From assembly GCA_021801125.1 (NCBI GenBank), contig JAJYYI010000114.1:1-64000 (forward strand): a DNA stretch of 64,000 nucleotides, in the 5' to 3' direction. Positions 26,324 through 35,214 of this stretch are shown piece by piece. The position numbers and the translations under genes are program-made. This DNA comes from Deltaproteobacteria bacterium (GTDB taxonomy: Bacteria; Desulfobacterota; Binatia; Binatales; Binataceae). How positions within the stretch are numbered: position 1 is the stretch's first letter; each line of letters starts with the position of its first letter. Below the pieces are notes generated by a model, which saw only the letters and a list, made by a program, of their open reading frames with translations, did no database searches and was not told the DNA's origin.

Positions 26324-27145
26324 ATGACCTCAACAACCGTCGCCTATTTTCTCTATTCCGCGGGAATCCTTCTACGTGAAGGCTTCGAAGCATTGCTTGT
26401 GGTCGTGGCGTTGGTGGCAGCCGTCAAGCAGCTACAAAATCGCCGCGCGATCAGGAGCATTTACTTTGGCGCGGCGGCGGCGGTTGTAGCCAGTTTAATT
26501 GTGGCGTGGTCGCTCGGCGATCTGCTCAGCGACAACGCAAGTGACGGCCTCGAGGGGATATTTCAGCTGATCGGCGCAGCCACCTTGCTTTACGTAAGCG
26601 CATGGCTGGGGATTCGCGGTCGGGCGGGGAATTGGAAGGCATTTATCAAGGCGCGGGTCGAACAGGCGACGTATAGTCACGCGCCGGCTGCGGCCCTGGC
26701 CTTGACCGCTTTCACCGCGGTGATGCGCGAGGGGGCGGAGACGATCGTCTTTTTCCAGGCGCTGTTGGCGGGAGCCGACCAGGGCACCGAGCGGCACGCC
26801 GTGATGGGTGGGATCGCGCTTGCCAGCGTAGGCTTGGTTGTGCTCGCGGTCCTTTTGCAGCGGGCCACCGCTTGGCTACCCGTCGGACGGTTCTTCAAGG
26901 TGACGTCGATACTGTTAAGCGCGCTTGCGGTGGTGTTTGTCGGGCAGGGAATCGCGAGCCTTCAGGAGGCTGGGCTCCTTCATGCCACGCTCATAGCCCA
27001 GGTGCCGACGGTAAAGATCCTGGGCCTGTTCCCGACCGTACAAAGCTTGAGCGCCCAGCTAACGCTGGTTTTGGTCGTTCTGAGTGTGGTTTTTATACAT
27101 CGTATCCGTGCCATCATGGCGCCGGCACCCGCATCCGAAGCCTGA
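26324..27145 (+). CDS. FTR1/EfeU-family high-affinity iron permease
   Basis: This 273-residue protein has seven predicted membrane helices and the two REGxE iron-binding motifs of the family, REGFE at residues 18-22 and REGAE at 135-139. It transports ferric iron across the inner membrane, in some systems together with EfeO and EfeB. Neither partner is adjacent here. The gene stands alone on the plus strand between the rhodanese gene and the flagellar island. Confidence 0.93.
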   Translation: MTSTTVAYFLYSAGILLREGFEALLVVVALVAAVKQLQNRRAIRSIYFGAAAAVVASLIVAWSLGDLLSDNASDGLEGIFQLIGAATLLYVSAWLGIRGRAGNWKAFIKARVEQATYSHAPAAALALTAFTAVMREGAETIVFFQALLAGADQGTERHAVMGGIALASVGLVVLAVLLQRATAWLPVGRFFKVTSILLSALAVVFVGQGIASLQEAGLLHATLIAQVPTVKILGLFPTVQSLSAQLTLVLVVLSVVFIHRIRAIMAPAPASEA

Positions 27146-27370
27146 ATCTTCCCGCGTCCGCGTCTTCGGCCCACGGCGCTAAACGGCTCCCGGCTTGCCC
27201 GTTGAGAGGCGCCTGGCGACCTCAGCTTAGCCGTCTCGGCAATTGACGGACTGGCTTAAGCCGGCGCCATCCCTCACGTGAACGCGCAGCTGCCAGCACC
27301 AGCGATTTCCATTCATGACGCGGCCAGCGTGGTGCGTCGCCAGCTGGCGCTTGACCCTGCCGCGAAGAAA

Positions 27371-28252
27371 TCAAGCGAGGACGTTGATCAGCGAGCTGCG
27401 CGCGATGGTCGACGCAAGGCCGACCAAAGCCTGCTGCTGCAACTCCGCGAGCGAGAGCGCCGTGCTATCCTTCGCGAGGTTCGCATCAACCAGGTTGCTC
27501 TGGTTGTTCTGCATCTGAGTATTGGTGGCGCTAGCCTGGTTCTGAACGCTTTGTAGAAGTTGCTGGGAGCCGCCCAGTGCGGAGCTGAAATTGCCGAGAG
27601 TCGTAAGGGCGGCTTGCAGTTGCGGCAGGGTCGCCGCCACCGCGCTGGGAGAGTCGCTGCTCAAGGCGCTTATCAACCCGCTAATCGCCCCCATCGCGCC
27701 GGTGTTGGAGGCGGCATCGCCGAACACCTGCTTGCCGTTGAAAGCCAGTGCCACGCTGGTACCATCGGAAAAGGTGACCGAATTGCTGCCGCTGTTGCCC
27801 TGGTAGTCGCCCGAAGCGTTGTACGCCGCGACATTGGAGGCCGTGCCGGCAAAAACGGAGGCGCCGTCGTATTGGAAATTGGCTGCGTTGACGAGCTGAT
27901 TCAAGAGCCCCTGAGCGGTGCTCGCCAATGAACTCAAGTTCGAAGCTGAAAGCGTACCGTTGGACCCCTCGGTGGCAAGCGAGATCGCCTGCTGCAGAGT
28001 CTGAGAGGCCTGCTGCAGTGCGGTGCCGGCTGACTGCAGGACGCTCAAAGCGCTGCCCGCCAGGGTGCCGTCATTGGCGAGCGCGGACTGATTGAGCGCC
28101 AGAATTTGCGACTCGCCCCATACCGCGGGATTGTCGGAGGGTTGGCTCACCTTCAGGCCGGTTGCCATCTGGCTCTGGATGTTTTGAATATTGGTGAAGA
28201 CGTTGTTGAGGTCCTGCGCAACCGAGTTAGCGAAGAAAATATCCGAACCCAT
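27371..28252 (-). CDS. flgL: Flagellar hook-filament junction protein FlgL
   Basis: FlgL (HAP3) joins the hook-filament junction to the flagellin filament. The 293-residue protein has flagellin-like coiled-coil ends: NIQSQMATGLKVSQPSDNPA near residues 25-45 and a C-terminal LSLAELQQQALVGLASTIARSSLINVL. The middle domain is variable, with NFQYDGASVFAGT. It is the last gene of the long minus-strand flagellar block, 18 nt after flgK. No clear terminator is visible between its stop and the convergent iron permease gene. Confidence 0.92.
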   Translation of the reverse strand: MGSDIFFANSVAQDLNNVFTNIQNIQSQMATGLKVSQPSDNPAVWGESQILALNQSALANDGTLAGSALSVLQSAGTALQQASQTLQQAISLATEGSNGTLSASNLSSLASTAQGLLNQLVNAANFQYDGASVFAGTASNVAAYNASGDYQGNSGSNSVTFSDGTSVALAFNGKQVFGDAASNTGAMGAISGLISALSSDSPSAVAATLPQLQAALTTLGNFSSALGGSQQLLQSVQNQASATNTQMQNNQSNLVDANLAKDSTALSLAELQQQALVGLASTIARSSLINVLA

Positions 28253-28270
28253 CGTTAGCCCCCCGCGCCA

Positions 28271-29623
28271 TTATTGGAGATTCGAGATCAGAAACTGCGT
28301 CAAGTTGAGTCCCACCGCGATAGCCCGGCCTGACGCTTCCAGCGCATTCTGGTATTGAAGCAGCATCGTCAGCTGCTCGTTGATCGAAACTCCGCTGACC
28401 GAGCTTTGCAGCTGCTGCAGCGACTGGACGAGATCCTGGGCCTGAGACTGTTGCTGCGAGGCGTTTTGCACCTGCGCGCCGAAAGCCGCCGTGATCTGCG
28501 ACCACGCTTGCCCCGGCGTGCTGCCCGGAAAGGACGCATCCAAACCCGTCGAGTTTTGCAGCGCCGCCATCGCCGCCGCGTTCGATCCGTCTCCGGGAAC
28601 ACCCGCCAGCGTCTGCGCAGCCCCAATCTGAGCCGCACTCAACGACGGATTGACCTGTATCGGACCGCCGGTCGTCGGCACGACGAAAAGCGGAATTCCC
28701 GTCGAGCCGCTCAAGCCGTAACCAGCCTCTTGCTGCGTGTTAACGGCGTTTGCCACGGCGTCGACGAGGCCGTTAATTTGCGCGGCGGCCTGAGAGAGCG
28801 TCGACACCGCCGCTATAGTGCCGCCCACCTCGCCGCCGACCTGGCTATTCGCCACGGCCAGAGCACCCTGCGGCAGTTTTATTTGAAGCGACGCGTTGGT
28901 CCCGGATACGGTCAGTTCCAGTGCGAAAGATTGCGACCCCGAGACCAGCGGTGCGCCGCCGATTGAAACGTTCCCGTTGCTATCCGTCGTGGCTCCCACG
29001 AGGCTTGCCAGGTTTTGAGCGATCGCATTGCGCTGGTCGACAAGGACCGGCGCACTAGACCCGCTCGCTTGCGCGGATTGAATCTGCGTGTTGATCTGCG
29101 CCATCTGCGTTGCGAGGTCATTGACCTGGCCGATTACCGAAGGAAGCCCGGCAAGCGCGTTGCTCTCCGTTTGGGCCAACCCGTTATTGATCGTCTGCGA
29201 TTGTTGCGCCAGGCTCTGCGCAGCCGAGAGCACCGCCTGGCGCAGGCTCATGTCTTGGGGCGAAGCGGAAAGATTCGTGAACGCGTTGAACAGGTTCTGA
29301 ATCGCTGCGCCTAGATTTTGGCCCGATTGCGGCACGAGAAACGTTTGGCCGATCTGCGTGAGCTGCGCATAGCTTGCGTTGTACGACTCTTGTGACTGAG
29401 CGTCGCTGATCTGCGAGTTAATAAACGGAAGCTGTGCGGCCGAGACTCCCGTGACCTCGACTCCTTGACCCACGCCGCCCGGCCCAGTAATAGCGGCCAA
29501 GTCAACCGATTCCGCCGAGTAATTCGGGTTAGAGGCGTTAGCTATGTTGGAGGAAATCGTCGCCAGCGCTTCTTGCGCGGCGTTCACCCCGGTCTGGGCG
29601 ATCGAGATCATGCCGGTAGACAT
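28271..29623 (-). CDS. flgK: Flagellar hook-associated protein FlgK
   Basis: FlgK (HAP1) caps the hook and starts the junction. The 450-residue protein begins with the rod-type motif IAQTGVNAAQEALATISSNIANASNPNYSAESVDL. It then shows the FlgK pattern (GVEVTGVSAAQLPFINSQ), VLVDQRNAIAQNLASLVG and a C-terminal D0 helix SVNEQ-like stretch SGVSINEQLTMLLQYQNALEASGRAI. It lies between the flgN-like gene and flgL, as in many bacteria. Confidence 0.95.
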   Translation of the reverse strand: MSTGMISIAQTGVNAAQEALATISSNIANASNPNYSAESVDLAAITGPGGVGQGVEVTGVSAAQLPFINSQISDAQSQESYNASYAQLTQIGQTFLVPQSGQNLGAAIQNLFNAFTNLSASPQDMSLRQAVLSAAQSLAQQSQTINNGLAQTESNALAGLPSVIGQVNDLATQMAQINTQIQSAQASGSSAPVLVDQRNAIAQNLASLVGATTDSNGNVSIGGAPLVSGSQSFALELTVSGTNASLQIKLPQGALAVANSQVGGEVGGTIAAVSTLSQAAAQINGLVDAVANAVNTQQEAGYGLSGSTGIPLFVVPTTGGPIQVNPSLSAAQIGAAQTLAGVPGDGSNAAAMAALQNSTGLDASFPGSTPGQAWSQITAAFGAQVQNASQQQSQAQDLVQSLQQLQSSVSGVSINEQLTMLLQYQNALEASGRAIAVGLNLTQFLISNLQ

Positions 29624-29628
29624 CGTGC

Positions 29629-29880
29629 CTAACTCCTGCGCTGCTTCTGCGCGCGAACCTCCTCCAACTCGGCGACTCGATACTTGACCGCCTCATACAG
29701 GTGCCTCAGGACAAAGTCGAGCCGTTCCAGCCCTTTGCGGGCCGTGATCAGCTCATCTAGCTGCTCGGCGCTAAACGTGGCGGCTGACAAGCGGTCCGTA
29801 ACCGAGGCGATCTCGGACGCCGTCAAAAGCGCTCCCTCGCGCGTGCCGAGGTTGGACGCAAGCGCGCGGAAATCAGCCAT
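29629..29880 (-). CDS. Small helical protein in the flgN position
   Basis: The 83-residue protein is helical and charged, with KGLERLDFVLRHLYEAVKYRVAELEEVRAQKQRR at the end. FlgN, the export chaperone for FlgK and FlgL, usually lies exactly here between flgM and flgK, but it is 130-160 residues long. So this may be a shortened or divergent FlgN or another helper. Its ATG overlaps the flgM stop by 8 nt, which supports real, coupled translation. I do not assign the name. Confidence 0.7.
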   Translation of the reverse strand: MADFRALASNLGTREGALLTASEIASVTDRLSAATFSAEQLDELITARKGLERLDFVLRHLYEAVKYRVAELEEVRAQKQRRS

Positions 29881-30190
29881 TAGTCAACGCCTTGGTCACG
29901 GCACCGGCAACCAGCGCCGGGTCCGGGTTGTATGCGCCCGAGGCGATAGTCTGCTTGAGGCCGGCGACCAGACTGGATCGAACCGACCCTGACATCCCCT
30001 TCAGCTGACCGACCGTTGCCATCAAAAGCTGCGCCTCGCCGGAAAACTGACTTAGCGCCGCCGGCTGCTCGGAGGTCAACCCCTGACTGGAGGCTTGAGA
30101 GGAGCCGACTGGAGCTGCTTGGCGTCCGCCCGCTACGCCGTTTGGCTGTGGAATCTTGGGCGAAATTCCAGAGTTAATCACGTTTGACAT
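29873..30190 (-). CDS. flgM: Anti-sigma-28 factor FlgM
   Basis: FlgM holds sigma-28 (FliA) inactive until the hook is finished and FlgM is exported. The 105-residue protein has a disordered Ser/Gln/Pro-rich N-terminal half and the conserved sigma-binding C-terminus VRSSLVAGLKQTIASGAYNPDPALVAGAVTKAL, close to the family pattern of VAxLKxxIAxGxYxVd. It lies next to the flgN-like gene and flgK. The 109-nt gap upstream may hold a promoter; a TTAA-N15-GCCG pattern is a weak sigma-28 candidate. Confidence 0.9.
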   Translation of the reverse strand: MSNVINSGISPKIPQPNGVAGGRQAAPVGSSQASSQGLTSEQPAALSQFSGEAQLLMATVGQLKGMSGSVRSSLVAGLKQTIASGAYNPDPALVAGAVTKALTNG

Positions 30191-30299
30191 CTTGATGTTC
30201 CCGGTCGTTCTTCCTGGTTTTACTCAATAAAATCGACAAGTTCACGATTTTTTGCCACCGCCGGCTTTCAGATGAAGTGCTTAAGCTTCACGCACGCCC

Positions 30300-30794
30300 T
30301 CACCACTGCGGCGGTGGCGGGAGCGGCGAAAGCAGTTCATACGCCCCCGCTGGCGGCGGCAACAAAAGCGGCCCGTGCTTGTCATGGGGCAAATTGAGCA
30401 GCGCGGGAGAAACGTTTAGGCTTGCTACGGGCCGGTCTGCGACGACCGAAAGCGGGCGCCGCTGAGCGATAGCCAGCCCGGTTTGCGAAGCCGCACCGCC
30501 ACGACTTTCCATTTCGCGACGAATTTGGTCCACCAGCGGTTTCATCGCCGGCGATCCGGCCAACACCTTGCCAAGGGTGTCCTCAAGAAACCCTGCGTAA
30601 ATCTCGGTCCCCGCGCCGTTGCCCATACCCATCAGACCGCTATTTTCGTCGGTCACCCCCTTTAGGAGCTCATGAGCGACGATTTTGCCGAAAAGAGCGC
30701 CGAAGCCTCGGGCCGCCCTCGACGAAGGTCCGTCGTTCGCCGCCGCGTTGGGCTGGAATATGGGACGGTCAAAACCCGGCACGTTCACTTTCAT
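30300..30794 (-). CDS. flgJ: FlgJ-type rod-binding protein without muramidase domain
   Basis: This rod scaffold protein corresponds to the N-terminal half of enterobacterial FlgJ. The rod-binding core AARGFGALFGKIVAHELLKGV..YAGFLEDTLGKVLA is visible in the first 85 residues. The C-terminal peptidoglycan hydrolase domain is absent and the tail is Pro/Leu-rich. A dedicated lytic transglycosylase gene next to fliG probably supplies the missing wall-opening activity. It lies 6 nt after flgI. Confidence 0.88.
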   Translation of the reverse strand: MKVNVPGFDRPIFQPNAAANDGPSSRAARGFGALFGKIVAHELLKGVTDENSGLMGMGNGAGTEIYAGFLEDTLGKVLAGSPAMKPLVDQIRREMESRGGAASQTGLAIAQRRPLSVVADRPVASLNVSPALLNLPHDKHGPLLLPPPAGAYELLSPLPPPPQW

Positions 30795-30800
30795 GGAAAA

Positions 30801-32048
30801 TCACCTCACTACCAGCCGGCCATAGAGCACGCCGGCTTGCTTGAGCGCCTCGAAGATGGCGACGGTATCGGTTGGCTTAACGCCGACCGCGTTGAGCGTT
30901 TCCGTAATCTGACCTACCGAAGCTCCCTGGGGCGTTACAAAGAAGCGCGACTTTTGTTGCTTGAGCCCAACCCGTGCTGTACGCAATGCGACAGTCCGTC
31001 CGGCAGCAAACGCGTTGGGTTGCGACACCTGCAACTGCGGCTGGATCGTCACCGTGTAGTCGCCGTACGACACCGACGCCTTGCCGACCGTAACGTCGCC
31101 GCCGATCACAACGGTGCCGGTCTTTTCGTTGACCACGACCTTGTCTGACATCGGCGGGTTAATCTTTATGTTGCCTAAAGCAGCCGCCAACGTGGCCTGC
31201 GAGACCCCGGGCGCCAATTTAACCCTGACGCTGCCCGGGCTTTCGACGATCGTCTCGGCGTTTCGGAAGTAACTGTGCACTGCATGCGCTACCGCGTCGG
31301 CCAGCGCGGGATCAGGGTCTTCCAGGTCAAGCTCCGCCACGGACTCATTCGAAAAGGCGCCGGCGATTTGGCGCTCGACCGTGGCGCCCAAGGGTATTTG
31401 GCCTGAGGTTTGGAAATTTGTGCTGACCGACGCCCCCATCGCCCCGGCAAAATAGCCGGCGATCGACACCGCGCCTTGGGCCACCGCGTAGACCATTCCG
31501 TCGGTGCCCTTGAGCGGGCACATAAGCAAGTTACCGCCCTGAATCGAGCTTGCGTTTCCAAGGGCCGAAACCCATACGTCAAGCCTCGTTCCCTTGCGCG
31601 CGTAAGAGGGCATCTCGGCGGTCACGGTCACGCTGGCAAGGTCGATCGGCATTATCATCAAGGGCGAGGTCAACAGATTGGGGGGCAGCGTGACGCCTTC
31701 GTGCTCCAGCGTATTGAGCACGAGCTGAATCGAGTAAAGCGCCATCTGGTTGTCGCCGGTGTTTTGCAAGCCGGCAACAATTCCCAGACCCTGCAGATGG
31801 TTGATTCGGGCTCCGCGAATATGGGCAAAATCCGCCACCGAGGCTTCTCCCACTCGCTCGCCCTGCGAAAAACCGAGCACTCCATGGGGCGGCGGCTCGA
31901 AAACGGGCTCCTGAGCGACGGGCAGCGACGCCGGCGCGGTCTGGCCGAGCGCCGGCGCGACCGCAGCGATTACGCCTATGAGCGAGAGCGCGGCCAGCCA
32001 GCGACGGTCCAGCCGTTCAAGCGCCAGACTTAGAACGGCCATAACCAC
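30801..32048 (-). CDS. flgI: Flagellar P-ring protein FlgI
   Basis: FlgI forms the periplasmic ring around the rod in the peptidoglycan layer. After a signal peptide (cleavage near ALGQ), the 415-residue protein shows the family core: ADFAHIRGARINHLQGLGIVAGLQNTGD, SPLMIMPIDLASVTVTAEMPSYARKGTRLDV and the C-terminal TETLNAVGVKPTDTVAIFEALKQAGVLYGRLVV. Its start overlaps the end of flgH by 19 nt. P-ring and L-ring genes together show that the cell has an outer membrane. Confidence 0.96.
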   Translation of the reverse strand: MVMAVLSLALERLDRRWLAALSLIGVIAAVAPALGQTAPASLPVAQEPVFEPPPHGVLGFSQGERVGEASVADFAHIRGARINHLQGLGIVAGLQNTGDNQMALYSIQLVLNTLEHEGVTLPPNLLTSPLMIMPIDLASVTVTAEMPSYARKGTRLDVWVSALGNASSIQGGNLLMCPLKGTDGMVYAVAQGAVSIAGYFAGAMGASVSTNFQTSGQIPLGATVERQIAGAFSNESVAELDLEDPDPALADAVAHAVHSYFRNAETIVESPGSVRVKLAPGVSQATLAAALGNIKINPPMSDKVVVNEKTGTVVIGGDVTVGKASVSYGDYTVTIQPQLQVSQPNAFAAGRTVALRTARVGLKQQKSRFFVTPQGASVGQITETLNAVGVKPTDTVAIFEALKQAGVLYGRLVVR

Positions 32049-32737
32049 GAGAATATCCTCTCGCCCCAGCCGAACCCCTGCTGGTCGCGCACCTGCCCTT
32101 GGCCGGTCAGCGCGAGGCGCAGGTTAGCCACCGACGACGACGGAACCTGGTTGCTCGAATTGATGTCCTGTGGTCTGACCACGCCGCTGACGACCAAAAG
32201 GTCATCCTCGCCGTTGATCCTGACCCGCCGTTCGCCGTCGATGATGAGGTTGCCTTCCGGCGTGACGTGCGTCACCACGGCGCTCACATTGCCGACAAAA
32301 GTATCGGTCGCGCTCATCGTGCCGTTGCCGGTCTCGCTTGAAGCGTACGAGGTGTTGATCATGCTGGTGGGCGTAATATTCGTGTGCCCGACCAGATAAT
32401 GAGTCAACCCGAACAGGTTCGTAATGCCGCCCTTGATCGATGTGCTGTTGCCCAGCGCGGAATTAGCTCCGGTGCTGCCGGTGAGCGACTCGTTGACCTG
32501 CACGGTTACCACGTCACCGACGCGAAATGCCTTATAGTCCGCAACCAGGTCCGACATGATTTTGTCGACGCCGACCGAGCCGTCGCCCGGTGCGGGAGGT
32601 GTTACGGTCTGCGCCGGCGGTTCTTCGAGACTCTTGGCCATTTTGTCCGTCGGAGGATGCTCAACGACGCGAAAAGTGGAGCATCCGGGGACCGCGGCCG
32701 CCAACAGCAAAATCAAGATCGCTGCGCGCTTCATCAT
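32030..32737 (-). CDS. flgH: Flagellar L-ring lipoprotein FlgH
   Basis: FlgH forms the outer-membrane ring. I start at the ATG at 32737, 8 nt after the flgA stop, because this gives a normal lipoprotein signal with lipobox AVPGC. The longer ORF lies inside flgA. The body shows VGDVVTVQVNESLTGSTGANS, TFVGNVSAVVTHVTPEGNLIIDGERRVRINGE and the end SSVANLRLALTGQGQV, all FlgH hallmarks. Confidence 0.95.
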   Translation of the reverse strand: MMKRAAILILLLAAAVPGCSTFRVVEHPPTDKMAKSLEEPPAQTVTPPAPGDGSVGVDKIMSDLVADYKAFRVGDVVTVQVNESLTGSTGANSALGNSTSIKGGITNLFGLTHYLVGHTNITPTSMINTSYASSETGNGTMSATDTFVGNVSAVVTHVTPEGNLIIDGERRVRINGEDDLLVVSGVVRPQDINSSNQVPSSSVANLRLALTGQGQVRDQQGFGWGERIFSWLWPF

Positions 32738-32744
32738 CGTGACT

Positions 32745-33638
32745 TCACTTGAGATCGATTTCCGCGTGGCCTGGGGCGGTCGCACGCGCCGTAACCAGGC
32801 GCCCGCTGCTTGGGTTCTCCAGCGTGACCGACTCGCCGTCGCCGGCGTCGTTGACCGCCTTCAGATGGGTCAACACGGTGACTGCCCCGTTTCGCACCGT
32901 GACCGCAACCACTTCGCCTGACCGAATCACGATCGCTTTGCGCAGGTCGGAAGCATACAGGACGCGCCCGGCGCGCAACGGCACGAGCATCACGGCGCGT
33001 CCCTCCAGCGTTGAGAGCGGATCGGCCGGACCGCCGAACGCGTCGGTCCATCCTAGGCGGAAATCAGCTTGGGTCACCGTCTGCCCGACGTTCAAGGTTC
33101 GTGCGGCAACCAGCACCTGCTCCTGGACCTGCGCGGTCGCCGAGCAGTAGGTCGTCCCGCTAGGTGACGCCAATTCGACCGTGAAACCTGGGGAAGAAAG
33201 AACGTCAACTCCCGGCGCCACTTCCTTCAAAGTCGCGTTCGGCGGAGGAGCGCAGTCAAGCTTCACCGCGTTCAGCCGCTGGCCCGGCCCCACCATACCG
33301 CGCAGCGCCTCCTTCACCTGCTGCGCTAGCCGCGCTTTAAGCTGCGCCTGTTGCTGCGAAGTCTGGTTCTGCGCAGGGCCTTGCTGCGGCACCGACGATT
33401 GCGCGTGCGCCCCACTCGTCGGAGCGGCGAGGATCGCCATCGCCAGCGACGCGCACCAGAGTACGGCAACAGGACTCGGCGTCCGTCGCGAAACGAAGCG
33501 TCCTGACCGCCGCGAGGAGGGAACCACGTGATGCGGCAGTCGGCCTAGCGCGGCTGCGCGCCGCCGTCTTTGCCTTGCGGCAAACCGAGGGTCCGTCAAA
33601 GCGCCCCGGGTCCGTTCCTGACTGCTAGCGAGCGGCAT
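32745..33638 (-). CDS. flgA: Flagellar P-ring assembly chaperone FlgA
   Basis: FlgA assists P-ring polymerisation in the periplasm. The C-terminal 130 residues form the SAF-type domain: VLVAARTLNVGQTVTQADFRLGW, LEGRAVMLVPLRAGRVLYASDLRKAIVIRSGEVVAVTVRNGAVTV. A hydrophobic signal (VAVLWCASLAMAILAAP) is preceded by about 50 basic residues, so the true start may be later than 33638, for example at an internal GTG. A Gln-rich stretch follows the signal. Confidence 0.9.
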   Translation of the reverse strand: MPLASSQERTRGALTDPRFAARQRRRRAAALGRLPHHVVPSSRRSGRFVSRRTPSPVAVLWCASLAMAILAAPTSGAHAQSSVPQQGPAQNQTSQQQAQLKARLAQQVKEALRGMVGPGQRLNAVKLDCAPPPNATLKEVAPGVDVLSSPGFTVELASPSGTTYCSATAQVQEQVLVAARTLNVGQTVTQADFRLGWTDAFGGPADPLSTLEGRAVMLVPLRAGRVLYASDLRKAIVIRSGEVVAVTVRNGAVTVLTHLKAVNDAGDGESVTLENPSSGRLVTARATAPGHAEIDLK

Positions 33639-33656
33639 CGCCGGCCTCCGCGTGCA

Positions 33657-34451
33657 CTACGCGACGATCACCATGCTGCTCGCCGTAGCCATCATCTGCG
33701 CCGCGACTTGGGTTGCCTTCGAGCCTGCCTCGTAAGCCTGCTGCGCCTGGATCAGCTCGACCATCTCCTCCACGATCGATTCGTTGGGCATCTCCACGTA
33801 GCCCTGCATCACACTGCCAAACCCCTGCTGGTTTGGAATACCGACCTGCGGCGCCCCCGATCCTATCGACTGCAAGTACAGGTTCTGTCCGTACGGCTGC
33901 ATGCCGGCGGGATTGACAAAACGGACGAGCTGAAGTTGACCGAGCACGGTCGGCGCGGGAGCGTTGTTGATTTGAGCAGAGACTTGACCGGACGGGCTGA
34001 TCGTGACGTTTTCCGCACCGGGGGGAATCGTCACGGCGGGGATGATCAAGTAACCGTCAAGGGTGCTGAGCTGGCCATTTTGATTCACGCGCAGGCTGCC
34101 GTCGCGCGTGTAGCCGATATTGCCTCCCGGAAGCTGGACCTGAAAAAATCCGTCACCCTCGATGGCCAAGTCAAGCGGGTTACCCGTGTTCTGAACTTCA
34201 CCCTCCGTGTAAACCTTATCGACCGTCGCGACTCGAGTACCGATACCCACGTTAATGCCGGTCGGCAAAAAACTCTGCGGCGAAGAAAACGTCCCCGCCA
34301 GGCGCAGGTCCTGATAGATCTGGTCCTGGGTGCGCGTGCGCGAGACTTTGTATCCGATAGTGCTGGCGTTGGCCAGATTGTTCGCGATGACCTGTATGCG
34401 CATCTCTTGGGCCTGCATTCCGGTCGCCGCGGTTTCGAGCGCTTGCAGCAT
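33657..34451 (-). CDS. flgG: Flagellar distal rod protein FlgG
   Basis: FlgG forms the distal rod. From the ATG at 34451 (with GGGGGAA just upstream) the protein is 264 residues, the family length. It begins MLQALETAATGMQAQEMRIQ followed by VIANNLANASTIGYK. The core GNPLDLAIEGDGFFQVQLPGG and the C-terminal NVSIVEEM-like MPNESIVEEMVELIQAQQAYE are present. The ORF track start is 28 residues too long. It lies between flgF and flgA. Confidence 0.96.
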   Translation of the reverse strand: MLQALETAATGMQAQEMRIQVIANNLANASTIGYKVSRTRTQDQIYQDLRLAGTFSSPQSFLPTGINVGIGTRVATVDKVYTEGEVQNTGNPLDLAIEGDGFFQVQLPGGNIGYTRDGSLRVNQNGQLSTLDGYLIIPAVTIPPGAENVTISPSGQVSAQINNAPAPTVLGQLQLVRFVNPAGMQPYGQNLYLQSIGSGAPQVGIPNQQGFGSVMQGYVEMPNESIVEEMVELIQAQQAYEAGSKATQVAAQMMATASSMVIVA

Positions 34452-34482
34452 AACCCGTTCCCCCCTTTCGTCGTCGGCGAAA

Positions 34483-35214
34483 TCAGGCGTTGACGTTGAG
34501 CGCGAAGGCTTGATTCGCCTGGTTCCAATTCTCATCGATCATGTGCAGGACGCTCAGCGAGTTGTCATACTGGCGCGCGCTGTCCACAACCGAAACCATG
34601 TCTCCCACGAGATTACCGCTCGACATTTCCAAAAAGCCTTGCCGCACGCCGACCCTATTGCTCGCGGGCAGCGACCTGCCCGAAGCGGTACGGTATAGCG
34701 AGTCCCCCACAGCAACCATGTCCTCTCCAGTGGGGTCGACCAACTTGATTTTCCCGTAGTTCACCGTGCCGATGCTGACGATGCCGCTGGGGGAAATGGT
34801 TATGTTGCCCTTGGGCAGCACGAACTGCGTACCGTCATCCTTGAGCAGCGGATGGCCTGCTGCGTAAAGCGTTCCCATGTTCGGGTCGTCGGTCGTCGGC
34901 ACAACGCTTAGCGCCCCGTCCCTGGTGTAAAGTTCCTGACCGGCCACGTTTTGTACAGCGAGATAGCCGTTGCCCGTCACGTAGACGTCCATCGGGTTTC
35001 CGGTGTCTTGCGCGGGGCCGGGCACCGTCGCGAGCACCGGTCCGGATGGTACCGTTGCGTATTCGTAGGGCGAGCCCGCCCCAGCCTCCGCTTGGGCAAT
35101 AGTCTCGAAGCGCCGGAAGCCGGGCGTCCAGATGTTTGCCAAGTTGCTGCTCTCGCTGCCGAGCTTGGCCATCTCGGCATTCAACCCGGAAGCGGCTACG
35201 TAGAGTCCATTCAT
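34483..35214 (-). CDS. flgF: Flagellar proximal rod protein FlgF
   Basis: The 243-residue protein begins MNGLYVAASGLNAEMAKLGSESSNLANIWTPGF, the rod/hook N-terminal motif. It has GNPMDVYVTGNGYLAVQNV in the middle and a C-terminal coiled coil with SGNLVGDMVSVVDSARQYD. It fits FlgF better than FlgG because it lies in front of flgG and lacks the FlgG core sequence. The start overlaps the fliA stop (ATGA). Confidence 0.93.
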   Translation of the reverse strand: MNGLYVAASGLNAEMAKLGSESSNLANIWTPGFRRFETIAQAEAGAGSPYEYATVPSGPVLATVPGPAQDTGNPMDVYVTGNGYLAVQNVAGQELYTRDGALSVVPTTDDPNMGTLYAAGHPLLKDDGTQFVLPKGNITISPSGIVSIGTVNYGKIKLVDPTGEDMVAVGDSLYRTASGRSLPASNRVGVRQGFLEMSSGNLVGDMVSVVDSARQYDNSLSVLHMIDENWNQANQAFALNVNA

